Shown here piece by piece: positions 24,151-31,300 of a DNA stretch of 64,000 nucleotides. The stretch lies in assembly GCF_018130245.1 (NCBI RefSeq), contig NZ_JAFCKP010000020.1:29898-93897 (forward strand), written 5' to 3'. Positions within the stretch are counted from its first letter, which is position 1, and each line of letters opens with the position of its first letter. Position numbers and translations under genes: made by a program. Under the pieces are notes generated by a model that ran no database searches, had not been told where the DNA came from, and was given only the letters and a program-made list of their open reading frames with translations. This stretch comes from Bradyrhizobium sp. SZCCT0231 (GTDB taxonomy: Bacteria > Pseudomonadota > Alphaproteobacteria > Rhizobiales > Xanthobacteraceae).

Positions 24151-24868
24151 GGTCGAGATCACAGGCAAGACCTTCAGGAGTGCCGCGGGCGGGACGCACG
24201 AGGTGCTGGCGCCGGTCAAATTCGCGCTTCAATCCGGCGAGGTCGGCGTGCTGATCGGCCCGTCCGGCTGCGGCAAGAGCACGATGCTGCGCATCATCCT
24301 GGGATTGGACCACGACTTTGCAGGCCGCATCGCGCGGCCGCCGGAGGCGCGGATCGGCATGGTGTTCCAGGAGCCGCGGCTGCTGCCGTGGCGCTCGGTC
24401 GAGCAGAATGTGCGGCTGGCTGCGCCCGATGTCGCTGATGCCAAGCTCGCCGAGCTGTTCAAAATCCTGGAGCTGGAAGCGCATCGCGACCACTATCCCG
24501 GTGAGCTCTCGCTCGGGTTGGCCCGGCGCGTGGCGCTCGCCCGCGCCTTTGCCGTCGAGCCGGATATTCTGGTGCTCGACGAACCGCTGGCATCGCTCGA
24601 TGACGCCCTCGCCGGACGCCTGCGCGATGAGATTGCAACGCTCGTCGCGAGCCGGCCGGTGATGACGCTTTTGGTGACACACAGCCTGGACGATGCAGTG
24701 CGCCTGGGCGACCGGCTGTTCTTCCTGTCGCCGCGGCCGGCGCGGATCGTGGCCGAGGTGCCTATCGGCATCCCGCGCGACATACGCGGCGAAGCCGAGA
24801 TTGCGGCGATCAAGGCCGGCCTCGCCCAACGAACTCAAGGCGACCGCACTGAGCGAGATGTCTCATAG
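24140..24868 (+). CDS. ABC transporter ATP-binding protein with altered signature motif
   Basis: A 242-residue SsuB/TauB-type ATPase. Walker A (GPSGCGKST), Q-loop (MVFQEPRLLPWRSV), Walker B (ILVLDEPLASLDD) and switch His (VTHSLDDA) are intact. The signature reads LSLGLARRVALARA where most family members have LSGGxxQR. The third position of LSGG is changed from Gly to Leu and the usual Gln is missing. The start is GTG at 24140, inside the permease gene. It is predicted to power the importer. The altered signature may lower activity or reflect a divergent branch. Confidence 0.83.
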   Translation: MRLEVEITGKTFRSAAGGTHEVLAPVKFALQSGEVGVLIGPSGCGKSTMLRIILGLDHDFAGRIARPPEARIGMVFQEPRLLPWRSVEQNVRLAAPDVADAKLAELFKILELEAHRDHYPGELSLGLARRVALARAFAVEPDILVLDEPLASLDDALAGRLRDEIATLVASRPVMTLLVTHSLDDAVRLGDRLFFLSPRPARIVAEVPIGIPRDIRGEAEIAAIKAGLAQRTQGDRTERDVS

Positions 24869-24894
24869 CCGGTCGCCTGGCGGACGTGCTAGAC

Positions 24895-24992
24895 TAAAGC
24901 GCGATGAGATTTGGATGAATCGTCATCGCGCTTTAGGTTGTTGTTTGCGCATGATCTTCCGGAAAACCGCTTCGCACTTTTCCGGATCATGC
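24895..24992. repeat. Dispersed palindromic repeat element (Bradyrhizobium-type)
   Basis: Two nested hairpins: TAAAGCGCGATGA at 24895-24907 pairs exactly with 24923-24935, and a second stem pairs 24949-24966 with 24978-24992 (TTTTCCGGATCATGC) with one extra base. I recall near-identical elements many times in Bradyrhizobium and Rhodopseudomonas intergenic DNA. It lies between the ATPase gene and the pentapeptide gene and may act as an RNA stabiliser or terminator. Confidence 0.75.
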
Positions 24993-25013
24993 TTTAGGCC
25001 GGCGGCGGAGCTG

Positions 25014-25826
25014 ATGATGACGCGAACGGTCGCCTTCGCAACACTTGGTCTTGCAGCGCTTAGCCTCGCACTCGTTGCGATGACGGCCGGCGCGCAGGAC
25101 ATGATGCGTGGCGTCGACCTCACCTCCCCCGCGATGGTCTCGGCCGAAATGACGAGGCCGGAGGTCGAGGCCGTGCTGGCCAAAGCTAGCGCCGCGCAGC
25201 CAGCCGATTTCACCGGCAAGCGCCTGTCGGGTCTCGATCTCTCGGGGCTGGACCTGTCCAACGCGGTTCTCCGCGCCGCGCGGCTCAACAAGACAATACT
25301 TCGAGACGCCAGGCTTGACGGTGCGATCCTCGATCAAGCGTGGCTGCTGGATGCGGATCTTACCGGCGCAAGCCTGAAGGGCGCCAATCTGTTCGCCTCG
25401 CAAATGGCCCGCGCGCGTCTCGACGGCGCGAACCTGTCGGGAGCGCGCATCGCTGCCGACCTCACCGGCGCAAGCCTGGTCGGCGCCTCGATCGCGGACG
25501 CGCATCTTGGCGCCGACATGCGCAACCAGTCGATGGGGCTGATGCGCGCGGTGCTGAGATCCGCCAATCTGGAACGGCTGAACGCGCGCAACGCCGATTT
25601 GTCGCGCGTCGACCTCGAATTCGCAGTCCTCAGGGGCGCCGATCTGAGCGGTGCATCACTGAAAAATGCCCAACTCGGCGGCGCCGATCTGACCGGCGCC
25701 ATCGTCATCGACACCGATTTTGACGGCGCCGATCTCGTCTCGGCGAAGCTGATCGCACCGAACGGCCTTGACCGCGCCAAGAATTTCGACAAGGCAAAGA
25801 GCCGCGAGCGCCTGATCAGGGAATGA
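25014..25826 (+). CDS. Exported pentapeptide-repeat protein
   Basis: A 270-residue protein with signal peptide (LGLAALSLALVAMTAGAQ) followed by about 25 A(D/N)LxX pentapeptide units (LSGLDLSGLDLSNAVLRAA, ANLSGARIAADLTGASL, ADLSGASLKNAQLGGADL). The units wind into a right-handed quadrilateral beta-helix. Exported members have no fixed function. A helical cap of about 50 residues precedes the repeats. The frame is open further upstream through the repeat element, but the tandem ATGs at 25014/25017 begin the signal peptide. A small exported protein follows 25 bases later. Confidence 0.85.
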   Translation: MMTRTVAFATLGLAALSLALVAMTAGAQDMMRGVDLTSPAMVSAEMTRPEVEAVLAKASAAQPADFTGKRLSGLDLSGLDLSNAVLRAARLNKTILRDARLDGAILDQAWLLDADLTGASLKGANLFASQMARARLDGANLSGARIAADLTGASLVGASIADAHLGADMRNQSMGLMRAVLRSANLERLNARNADLSRVDLEFAVLRGADLSGASLKNAQLGGADLTGAIVIDTDFDGADLVSAKLIAPNGLDRAKNFDKAKSRERLIRE

Positions 25827-25851
25827 CGGCGCCCTTTGGGAGGACTGGCTG

Positions 25852-26199
25852 ATGCGTGGGGTTCTTGCTTTGATCGCGTTGCTGACGCTTGCCGGCGAAG
25901 CCGCCGCGCAGACCAAGGGCAAGGGCATCCGGCTGTGGAATCTGACGACGGAGACGATCTCCGGCTTCCAGCTCGCGCCGGCCGGCAAGTCCGACTGGGG
26001 TCCGAACCAGTGCTTGAATGACAAGGACAAGGAGGTCGACCACGACGAGCGGCTCCGCATCACCGGCGTCGAGCCGGGCCGCTACGATGCCAAGGTCAGC
26101 TATCCCAATGCGCGGCAGTGCATCGTCCGCGATATCGAGATCAAGGCGGATGCGGTGTTCTCGATTGCCGACAAGGATCTGAAGGAATGCACGAAGTAG
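25852..26199 (+). CDS. Small exported protein of unknown function
   Basis: A 115-residue protein with signal peptide (LALIALLTLAGEAAAQ) and a mature beta-rich domain (IRLWNLTTETISGFQLAPAG, GPNQCLNDKDKEVDHDERL, ARQCIVRDIEIKADAVFSI). Two to three cysteines suggest one disulfide. The Asp/Lys-rich stretch DKDKEVDHDE could bind cations. GGGAGG precedes the ATG. It is probably co-transcribed with the pentapeptide-repeat gene. No family assigned. Confidence 0.7.
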   Translation: MRGVLALIALLTLAGEAAAQTKGKGIRLWNLTTETISGFQLAPAGKSDWGPNQCLNDKDKEVDHDERLRITGVEPGRYDAKVSYPNARQCIVRDIEIKADAVFSIADKDLKECTK

Positions 26200-26227
26200 A
26201 CTTTAAATAGATTCTTGGAATGGATTC

Positions 26228-26437
26228 TTACGCCTTGTCGTTCGGGTGCGGATATTCGCAACGCCACCGCACTGCCTGCCACTTCGGATGCTCGCCGACC
26301 CATTGCGCGATATAGGGCGGCGCGGCCATGACGCACTGGCGGGGCGACCCGGAATAGTTGAACACCAGATGCTGCTCCTCGCAGGTCGCAGGCGAGAGCA
26401 CCGCACACACAGTCACCACCAGGTCAATCGGGTTCAT
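26228..26437 (-). CDS. Small cysteine-containing protein of unknown function
   Basis: A 69-residue protein (start MNPIDLVVTVCAVL) with four cysteines (TVCAV, ATCEEQ, RQCVMA, WRCEYP). The N-terminal hydrophobic stretch could be a short membrane or signal segment. AGAGGA precedes the ATG at 26437. It converges with the preceding exported gene. It looks like the small conserved proteins seen scattered in rhizobial genomes; function unknown. Confidence 0.55.
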   Translation of the reverse strand: MNPIDLVVTVCAVLSPATCEEQHLVFNYSGSPRQCVMAAPPYIAQWVGEHPKWQAVRWRCEYPHPNDKA

Positions 26438-26607
26438 GTCGGGATCCTCTCGCAAGGGGCAATGAGAGATTAACACATAGGGCTACGTCCCAACGAGGGG
26501 GGAAGTTTCAAACGGGCGTGAGCATGGGGAAACTGGCGATCTACACTTCTCTTCCCCTTCTCCCCTTGTGGGAGAGAGTGCACTGCCGTTGCGGAGACAG
26601 TCTCAAG

Positions 26608-27489
26608 CTAGAAGTTAACGCCGAACACCAGTCGCGCCTGATGCCGTTCGAAATTGACGAGGTCGAGATTGCCGCCTGAGCCAGCCGGCCGACCCCAGGC
26701 CTGCATGCTCCAGCTCATGGTCAGCCGGGAGCGCTCGGAGAGCTGGAAATAGGCCGTCGGCCCGACGAACAGGGCCTGGCCTGTGAACTCACCGAGACCG
26801 ATGCCTTCATACTGCCGGAAATAGCGCATCTCGCCGCCGAGGAGCACATTGGGCCGGACGCGCACCAAGCCGGCAAACGCCGCACCGATCGTGGAGCTCT
26901 TCTCGGATACCCCTCCAATCTCGAAGCGCGCCCATTCCGGTTGATAGATCAGGTTGAGGGCACCGATGGCGAAGTTCGGGATGAGTTCGCGGTCAAAGGC
27001 CAGCGTGAACTCGGTGCCATACATCCGCCCTTTCGCGCCGCTGGTCTCGTCGATGCGGTCGCCGTGCAGTTCGGCAGCGATGGTGAAGCCGAACGGCGCG
27101 CGCTCGCGGTCGAGCAGGCGATAGCGCAGGTCGAGCGAGGCGCCCTGGAAGTTGAACTGGCGGCGGTCGTCGATATCAGGGACGCCGGTGATGTCGTGCA
27201 GGCTGGCGATGCCGCCGACCTCGATACGAAAATTCGGCAGCGGCACCACCTCGATCTCGACCTCGTGCTCGAGGGCGCGATAGGCCACCCCGCCTTTGCC
27301 GAAGCGTCCTGTCGTCTCGGTCTGGAATTCGCGCTCGCCGACATTGCCGACATCGGTGCCGATCATGAAGCCGAAGATATGCTCGGTATCAAAGCCTTCC
27401 TCGGCGCTGGTGCGTGCCGGCACCAGCGCGATCGCGCACCCAATCACCGCCCAGAACTTACAGGCTCTGCCGCCCATCCCGTGCCCCAA
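26608..27489 (-). CDS. Putative outer-membrane beta-barrel protein
   Basis: A 293-residue protein with a signal peptide (FWAVIGCAIALVPARTSA) and alternating polar/aromatic strands through to a C-terminal aromatic signature (ARLVFGVNF), the pattern of an outer-membrane barrel of 10-12 strands. No TonB plug is present. The mature N-terminus GFDTEHIFGFMIGTDVGNVGE resembles proteobacterial outer-membrane proteins of unknown function. It lies directly downstream, on the same strand, of the orphan pqqA, which suggests a link to export or retention of PQQ or a metal, by context only. Start at 27489 or the Met four codons later. Confidence 0.65.
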   Translation of the reverse strand: MGHGMGGRACKFWAVIGCAIALVPARTSAEEGFDTEHIFGFMIGTDVGNVGEREFQTETTGRFGKGGVAYRALEHEVEIEVVPLPNFRIEVGGIASLHDITGVPDIDDRRQFNFQGASLDLRYRLLDRERAPFGFTIAAELHGDRIDETSGAKGRMYGTEFTLAFDRELIPNFAIGALNLIYQPEWARFEIGGVSEKSSTIGAAFAGLVRVRPNVLLGGEMRYFRQYEGIGLGEFTGQALFVGPTAYFQLSERSRLTMSWSMQAWGRPAGSGGNLDLVNFERHQARLVFGVNF

Positions 27490-27641
27490 AGGCGCGCGCC
27501 GCTCTGATGCGGCAGCAGCGCTGACCGGGCATCAGCGTAACACAGAGCCGCAGAGCATGGTCGAGATTTTGATGGGGTGGGATCGAAGCCTGCACATGCG
27601 GCTTCGCGTCAATCGCAAATCACCGAGCACAATGAGGCCAG

Positions 27642-27688
27642 GCCGATATCCGACATTGCCGAGATCCGAATTGCCGAGATCCGACACT
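27642..27688. repeat. Short tandem repeat, three units
   Basis: Three imperfect head-to-tail units of about 15-16 bases (GCCGATATCCGACATT, GCCGAGATCCGAATT, GCCGAGATCCGACACT) lie between pqqA and the outer-membrane protein gene. The function is unknown. The rest of 27490-27738 holds nothing else that I can support. Confidence 0.6.
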
Positions 27689-27738
27689 GCCACGGCTGCG
27701 ACGGCGTCCGCCATCGAAGCCGCGGCAGGTCGTCGGTC

Positions 27739-27819
27739 CTACTTGCGCGAAGCGCAGGCGTACATGTTGATTTCCATGCCGACCGGCACTTCCACGATCT
27801 TCGGAGCTTTCCAAGCCAT
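27739..27819 (-). CDS. pqqA: PqqA, coenzyme PQQ precursor peptide (orphan)
   Basis: A 26-residue peptide, MAWKAPKIVEVPVGMEINMY followed by ACASRK and a TAG stop. It has the PqqA consensus: the MxWxxPxIxEVxVGMEINMY core with Glu16 and Tyr20 three residues apart. PqqE links these two residues and they become the backbone of pyrroloquinoline quinone. GGGAG lies 6 bases before the ATG. No pqqB, C, D or E gene is present within the window, so the processing enzymes must be encoded elsewhere. The copy sits between an outer-membrane protein and lanM, and close to three PQQ dehydrogenases, which suggests local boosting of precursor supply when those enzymes are made. Confidence is high on motif grounds. 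Confidence 0.95.
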   Translation of the reverse strand: MAWKAPKIVEVPVGMEINMYACASRK

Positions 27820-27948
27820 TCGGGTCTCCCAAGGTATTGAGCGCGACATCGCGCGGCGCAAAACCTAGGGCTGCGTCAGGTGCAGTTCAAGCCTCGATTC
27901 GACTGCCGAGCGCGTCTGTGTCGATTCTTCGCGGCTGCATTTCTCTCT

Positions 27949-27980
27949 CGGACAAAGCCAGTTCCCTCTTGGTCAAACAC
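27949..27980. promoter_or_regulatory. Possible regulator site shared with xoxF upstream DNA
   Basis: The plus-strand sequence has ACAA at 27952 and TCAA at 27973, 21 bases apart, around CCCTCTTGGTCAA. The xoxF upstream region has the same arrangement with the same 21-base spacing (34841-34875). It lies about 130-160 bases upstream of pqqA. The match is by eye and may be chance. Confidence 0.35.
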
Positions 27981-28037
27981 GACCAGCGAGACACGACCTT
28001 GTGCAACGCACCGCGCGTCGAATCGACAACGGCGCCG

Positions 28038-28376
28038 TCAGCAGCCCTTGTCGGCCATTTCAGCATTCGGCTTGGCGCCTTCGGCGCGCTGAGCCGCCGT
28101 CGGCTCACTCTGCATTTGCCGCTGCGCATCCTCGGACGAAGTCGGCGTTTCGCCGCTTGCACGATTCATCGTGCTGGTCGGCGGATGCTGACTGGTATCG
28201 CTCGCTGAACTGGACGAGTGCGATTGCGCGGAGCCCACGGTAACCGGACCAGAACCAGCATCCTTGTCGGTCTTGTCGGTGCTGGCGCTGCCGGTGTTGC
28301 ACGGACCGGCGAGGGCAACGCCGGCGCTCAATGTCAGGATCGCGCAGGCAGCAAGAACGGAACGTTTCATGTTCAT
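28038..28376 (-). CDS. Small exported Ser/Thr/Asp-rich protein
   Basis: A 112-residue protein with signal peptide (AACAILTLSAGVALAGP). The mature part is low complexity (STDKTDKDAGSGPVTVGSAQ, SHSSSSASDTSQHPP), Ser/Thr/Gln/Asp rich, with cysteines only near each end (GPCNTG and DKGC). It looks disordered. Start at 28376, where GAGGAG lies 6 bases upstream; another ATG at 28382 is too close to that site. It sits between lanM and pqqA on the same strand. No family recognised. The acidic, flexible character could suit a periplasmic metal or cofactor shuttle, but that is speculation. Confidence 0.6.
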   Translation of the reverse strand: MNMKRSVLAACAILTLSAGVALAGPCNTGSASTDKTDKDAGSGPVTVGSAQSHSSSSASDTSQHPPTSTMNRASGETPTSSEDAQRQMQSEPTAAQRAEGAKPNAEMADKGC

Positions 28377-28520
28377 CTGCATCTCCTCTTCTCCCGCCGC
28401 GCAGCCCCGGCGCCAGGCAGGACATGCGGAGAAAACAGGTCGAGCAGCCCGATGTTCCCGAGCGTCAGGCCGGAACGATCGCAAACGTTGCGCTCGTCAT
28501 GCCTGTTCCGATTGCGGCGC

Positions 28521-28919
28521 TCACCGCAACAATCGCACGAGCGCGCGGCCGGCACGCGAGTTCAGCTCCTTCGCATCCAGCGTTCCGTCCTTGTCGGGAT
28601 TCGCGGCGTTGAAGCGCTGCTCGACCACGGACAGATATTCGTCGAGCGTAAGGGTCCCGTCGCGGTCAGGATCGGCGGCGGCGAGTTCTTTCGCGGTCAA
28701 CCGTCCACGCAATTCGCGCGCATCGAGCGTGCCGTCATGATCGGGATCGAGCTTTGCGAACAAAGCGGCGGCCGCCTTCTTCACCTCGGCAAGATCGAGC
28801 GTGCCGTCATTGTCGGTGTCGAACAACTTGACCGCATTGCCGGACGCCGACCACGCCGGCCCGGCTGACAATGCAATCGTAAGCGCAAGGGCAAGGGCAA
28901 TTGAACGACGCGAAATCAT
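28521..28919 (-). CDS. lanM: Lanmodulin, periplasmic lanthanide-binding EF-hand protein
   Basis: A 132-residue exported protein (signal peptide LALALTIALSAGPAWSA) with four EF-hand loops starting at residues 34, 58, 83 and 107: DTDNDGTLDLAE, DPDHDGTLDARE, DPDRDGTLTLDE and NPDKDGTLDAKE. The 24/25/24-residue spacing and the end AGRALVRLLR match Methylobacterium lanmodulin. The marks of lanmodulin, Pro at loop position 2 and Asp at position 9, are present in most loops. Two deviations stand out: loop 1 has Thr instead of Pro at position 2, and loop 3 has Thr instead of Asp at position 9. The fourth loop starts with Asn, as in the prototype. It should bind rare-earth ions very tightly in the periplasm. 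It is divergent from a PQQ dehydrogenase set. GGGAGG precedes the ATG. Confidence 0.93.
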   Translation of the reverse strand: MISRRSIALALALTIALSAGPAWSASGNAVKLFDTDNDGTLDLAEVKKAAAALFAKLDPDHDGTLDARELRGRLTAKELAAADPDRDGTLTLDEYLSVVEQRFNAANPDKDGTLDAKELNSRAGRALVRLLR

Positions 28920-29109
28920 CAAGACCTCCCTGACGAAGAACCCGGATCGGCGGGGGACAGAGACGACATAACTCCACAAGCGGACCTCGGTTCAAGCCCG
29001 GAATTGCAACTTGCGCGCGCCACAGCCCCGGAACCCGGCCGGGCGCCCGGCGACCTGCACCCGAGACTTGCTTCGTGCTTCGTGCTGCGGAATTTTCTCA
29101 GCGTCTCCG

Positions 29110-29140
29110 CACAACTTGGCGTTGCTTGCGCAAGGTTTCC
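29110..29140. promoter_or_regulatory. CTTGCGCAAG palindrome in the lanM / PQQ dehydrogenase intergenic region
   Basis: A perfect 10-bp palindrome at 29125-29134 followed by GTTTCC. The xoxF upstream region has the related CTTGGGCAAGTTTCCC at 34860. The 349-base region 28920-29268 separates divergent lanM and the dehydrogenase gene and must hold both promoters. It is offered as a candidate site, unverified. Confidence 0.35.
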
Positions 29141-29268
29141 GTAAGGTGACCGGCACCAGCGTCCAACGATATCGGCACGGCACGTTCGACTTTCGTATTG
29201 ACGCGTTTTGGTTTCCGACAGAGTGTTGCAGTCGCAGCGTCAAAAGGCGCGCATATTGGGAGGAACGG

Positions 29269-30933
29269 ATGAAACGCTTTGCGATGGCCGCGGGCCTCGT
29301 CATGCTTGCGTCAACCTGTGCAAATGCACAAACCACCGAGCAGCTGGTCAAGGGGGCGACCGACACGTCGAACGTTCTCAATTACGGAATGGGCTACAAT
29401 CTCCAGCGCTTCTCGACGCTGAACCAGATCAACAAGGACACCGTCAGGAACCTCGTCCCGGTCTGGAACTACTCCTTTAACGACGATCGCAGCGAGGAAT
29501 CGCAGCCGCTGGTGTACCAGGGCGTGATCTACGTGACCTCGCACAACGCGACCATGGCGGTCGATGCCAAGACCGGCAAGCAGATCTGGAAGACCAAGGT
29601 CGAGTATCCCGCCGAGACCCCGCGCATCGTCTGCTGCGGCATCATCAACCGCGGCGCCGCGCTCTACGACGGCAAGGTGATCCGCACCACGCTCGACGCC
29701 CACGTGATCGCGCTCGACGCCAAGAACGGCAAGGAGCTGTGGCGGCAGAAGGCGGCCGACATCAAGGAAGGCTACTCGATGACGGTGGCCCCGCTGGTCG
29801 CCGACGGCGTCGTCATCACCGGCATCTCCGGTGCCGAATTCGGCACAAGGGGCTTCATCGACGGCTGGGATCCGGCGACGGGCAAGCACCTCTGGCGCAC
29901 CCACTCGATCCCCTCGCCGGATGAGCCCGGCGGCGACACCTGGAAGGGCGATACCTGGAAGCTCGGCGGCGGCTCGACCTGGATCACGGGTTCTTATGAC
30001 CCCGAGCTGAACACGGTGTATTGGGGCATCGGCAACCCCGGCCCGTTCAATTCGGCGGTGCGCCCCGGCGACAACCTCTACACCTGCTCCGTGCTGGCGA
30101 TGGATCCCAAGACCGGCAAGATCAAGTGGCACTACCAGTTCTCGCCGAACAATCCGTTCGACTATGACGCCGTGGCCGAGATGGTGCTCGCCGACATGAA
30201 TGTCGAGGGCAAGCCGACCAAGGTGCTGATGGATGCCAACCGCAACGGCTTCTTCTACGTGCTCGACCGCACCAACGGGAAGCTGCTCGCGGCCAATCCC
30301 TACGTGAAGGTCAACTGGGCGACAGGTATCGACATGAAGACCGGACGTCCGATCGAGACCGACGTCTCCAAGGACGCGCGCGAGGGCAAGAAGGTGACGG
30401 TCTATCCGTCCATCCTCGGCGGCAAGAATTGGGAGCCGATGTCGTTCAATCCGCAGACCGGCCTTGCCTATGCCAACACGCTCAACTTCGGCGGCAAGTA
30501 CAAGGCGGAGCCCGTCACCTTCAAGCAGGGTGAATGGTATCTCGGCATGGACCTGACCGATCCCTGGCAGTTCGACGACGGCCCGCGCGGTCACCTCAAG
30601 GCCATCGATCCCATGACCGGCAAGTCGAAGTGGGAGGCGCCGAGCGACATTCCGCGCTTCTCGGGCGTGCTGTCGACGGCAGGCGGCGTGGTGTTCTCGG
30701 GTCAGCTGACCGGCGAGTTCGAGGCCTTCGACGCCGACACCGGCAAGAAGCTCTGGCAGTTCCAGACCGGGTCCGGCATCGAGGGACAGCCGGTGACCTG
30801 GCAGCAGGACGGCGTGCAATACGTCGCCGTGACGAGCGGCTATGGCGGCGTCTACTCGCTGTTCTCCGGCGACGAGCGGCTTGCCAAGGTGCCGCCCGGT
30901 GGCTCGCTGTGGGTCTTTGCGGTCAAGCAATAG
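29269..30933 (+). CDS. PQQ-dependent alcohol dehydrogenase, lanthanide type (ExaF/PedH-like)
   Basis: A 554-residue periplasmic quinoprotein: signal peptide (MAAGLVMLASTCANA), then an eight-bladed propeller with tryptophan-docking repeats (GKQIWKTKV, GKELWRQKA, GKKLWQFQT). The vicinal disulfide Cys122-Cys123 (RIVCCGIINRG) is present. The catalytic Asp298 is followed by Asp300 (NPFDYDAVAEM), the extra carboxylate that identifies lanthanide-dependent enzymes such as XoxF, ExaF and PedH. The substrate is probably ethanol or another short alcohol rather than methanol; sequence alone does not decide. It is followed 10 bases later by a cytochrome c and then a MoxJ-like protein, its likely electron acceptor and helper. 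GGGAGGA precedes the ATG. Confidence 0.88.
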   Translation: MKRFAMAAGLVMLASTCANAQTTEQLVKGATDTSNVLNYGMGYNLQRFSTLNQINKDTVRNLVPVWNYSFNDDRSEESQPLVYQGVIYVTSHNATMAVDAKTGKQIWKTKVEYPAETPRIVCCGIINRGAALYDGKVIRTTLDAHVIALDAKNGKELWRQKAADIKEGYSMTVAPLVADGVVITGISGAEFGTRGFIDGWDPATGKHLWRTHSIPSPDEPGGDTWKGDTWKLGGGSTWITGSYDPELNTVYWGIGNPGPFNSAVRPGDNLYTCSVLAMDPKTGKIKWHYQFSPNNPFDYDAVAEMVLADMNVEGKPTKVLMDANRNGFFYVLDRTNGKLLAANPYVKVNWATGIDMKTGRPIETDVSKDAREGKKVTVYPSILGGKNWEPMSFNPQTGLAYANTLNFGGKYKAEPVTFKQGEWYLGMDLTDPWQFDDGPRGHLKAIDPMTGKSKWEAPSDIPRFSGVLSTAGGVVFSGQLTGEFEAFDADTGKKLWQFQTGSGIEGQPVTWQQDGVQYVAVTSGYGGVYSLFSGDERLAKVPPGGSLWVFAVKQ

Positions 30934-30943
30934 CCACGGCACA

Positions 30944-31300
30944 ATGCTGAGAGAAGTATCACACAGGACGGTGGCGACGATCGCCACCGTCGCGGTGCTG
31001 ACGGTCGCGCTTGCGGCGACCGTTCGCGCCGCGGATGACGCAACCGGCAATCCACTGCAGGCGCAGATCGACCACGGCAAGTCGACCTATGCCGAGAAAT
31101 GCTCACACTGCCACGGCCCCAACCTGATGAACTCCGGCACCATCACGCCGGACCTGCGCGTCTTCCCGGACGACAAGACGCGCTTCGTCACGACGGTCAA
31201 GAACGGCAAGAACAACAAGATGCCGCCCTGGGGCGACATCCTCAACGACGACCAGATCGGCGATCTCTGGGCCTTCATCTCCAGCCGGAGGAAGCCATGA
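30944..31300 (+). CDS. c-type cytochrome, PQQ dehydrogenase electron acceptor
   Basis: A 118-residue exported monohaem cytochrome c. Signal peptide (VATIATVAVLTVALAATVRAA), haem site CSHCH near residue 49 and a Met ligand in NNKMPPWGD. Resembles cytochromes (PedF/c550 type) that take electrons from PQQ alcohol dehydrogenases. It sits 10 bases after the dehydrogenase and its stop overlaps the next start (ATGA), so the three genes form an operon. Confidence 0.85.
   Translation: MLREVSHRTVATIATVAVLTVALAATVRAADDATGNPLQAQIDHGKSTYAEKCSHCHGPNLMNSGTITPDLRVFPDDKTRFVTTVKNGKNNKMPPWGDILNDDQIGDLWAFISSRRKP

Noticed and set aside
27532-27714. Possible pqqB or other Pqq gene after pqqA on the minus strand
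   Set aside because: The only frame there is 60 residues with no likeness to PqqB, C, D or E.
29311-31080. Minus-strand 589-residue frame antisense to the ExaF-like dehydrogenase
   Set aside because: It covers known PQQ dehydrogenase coding sequence and shows no recognisable motif.
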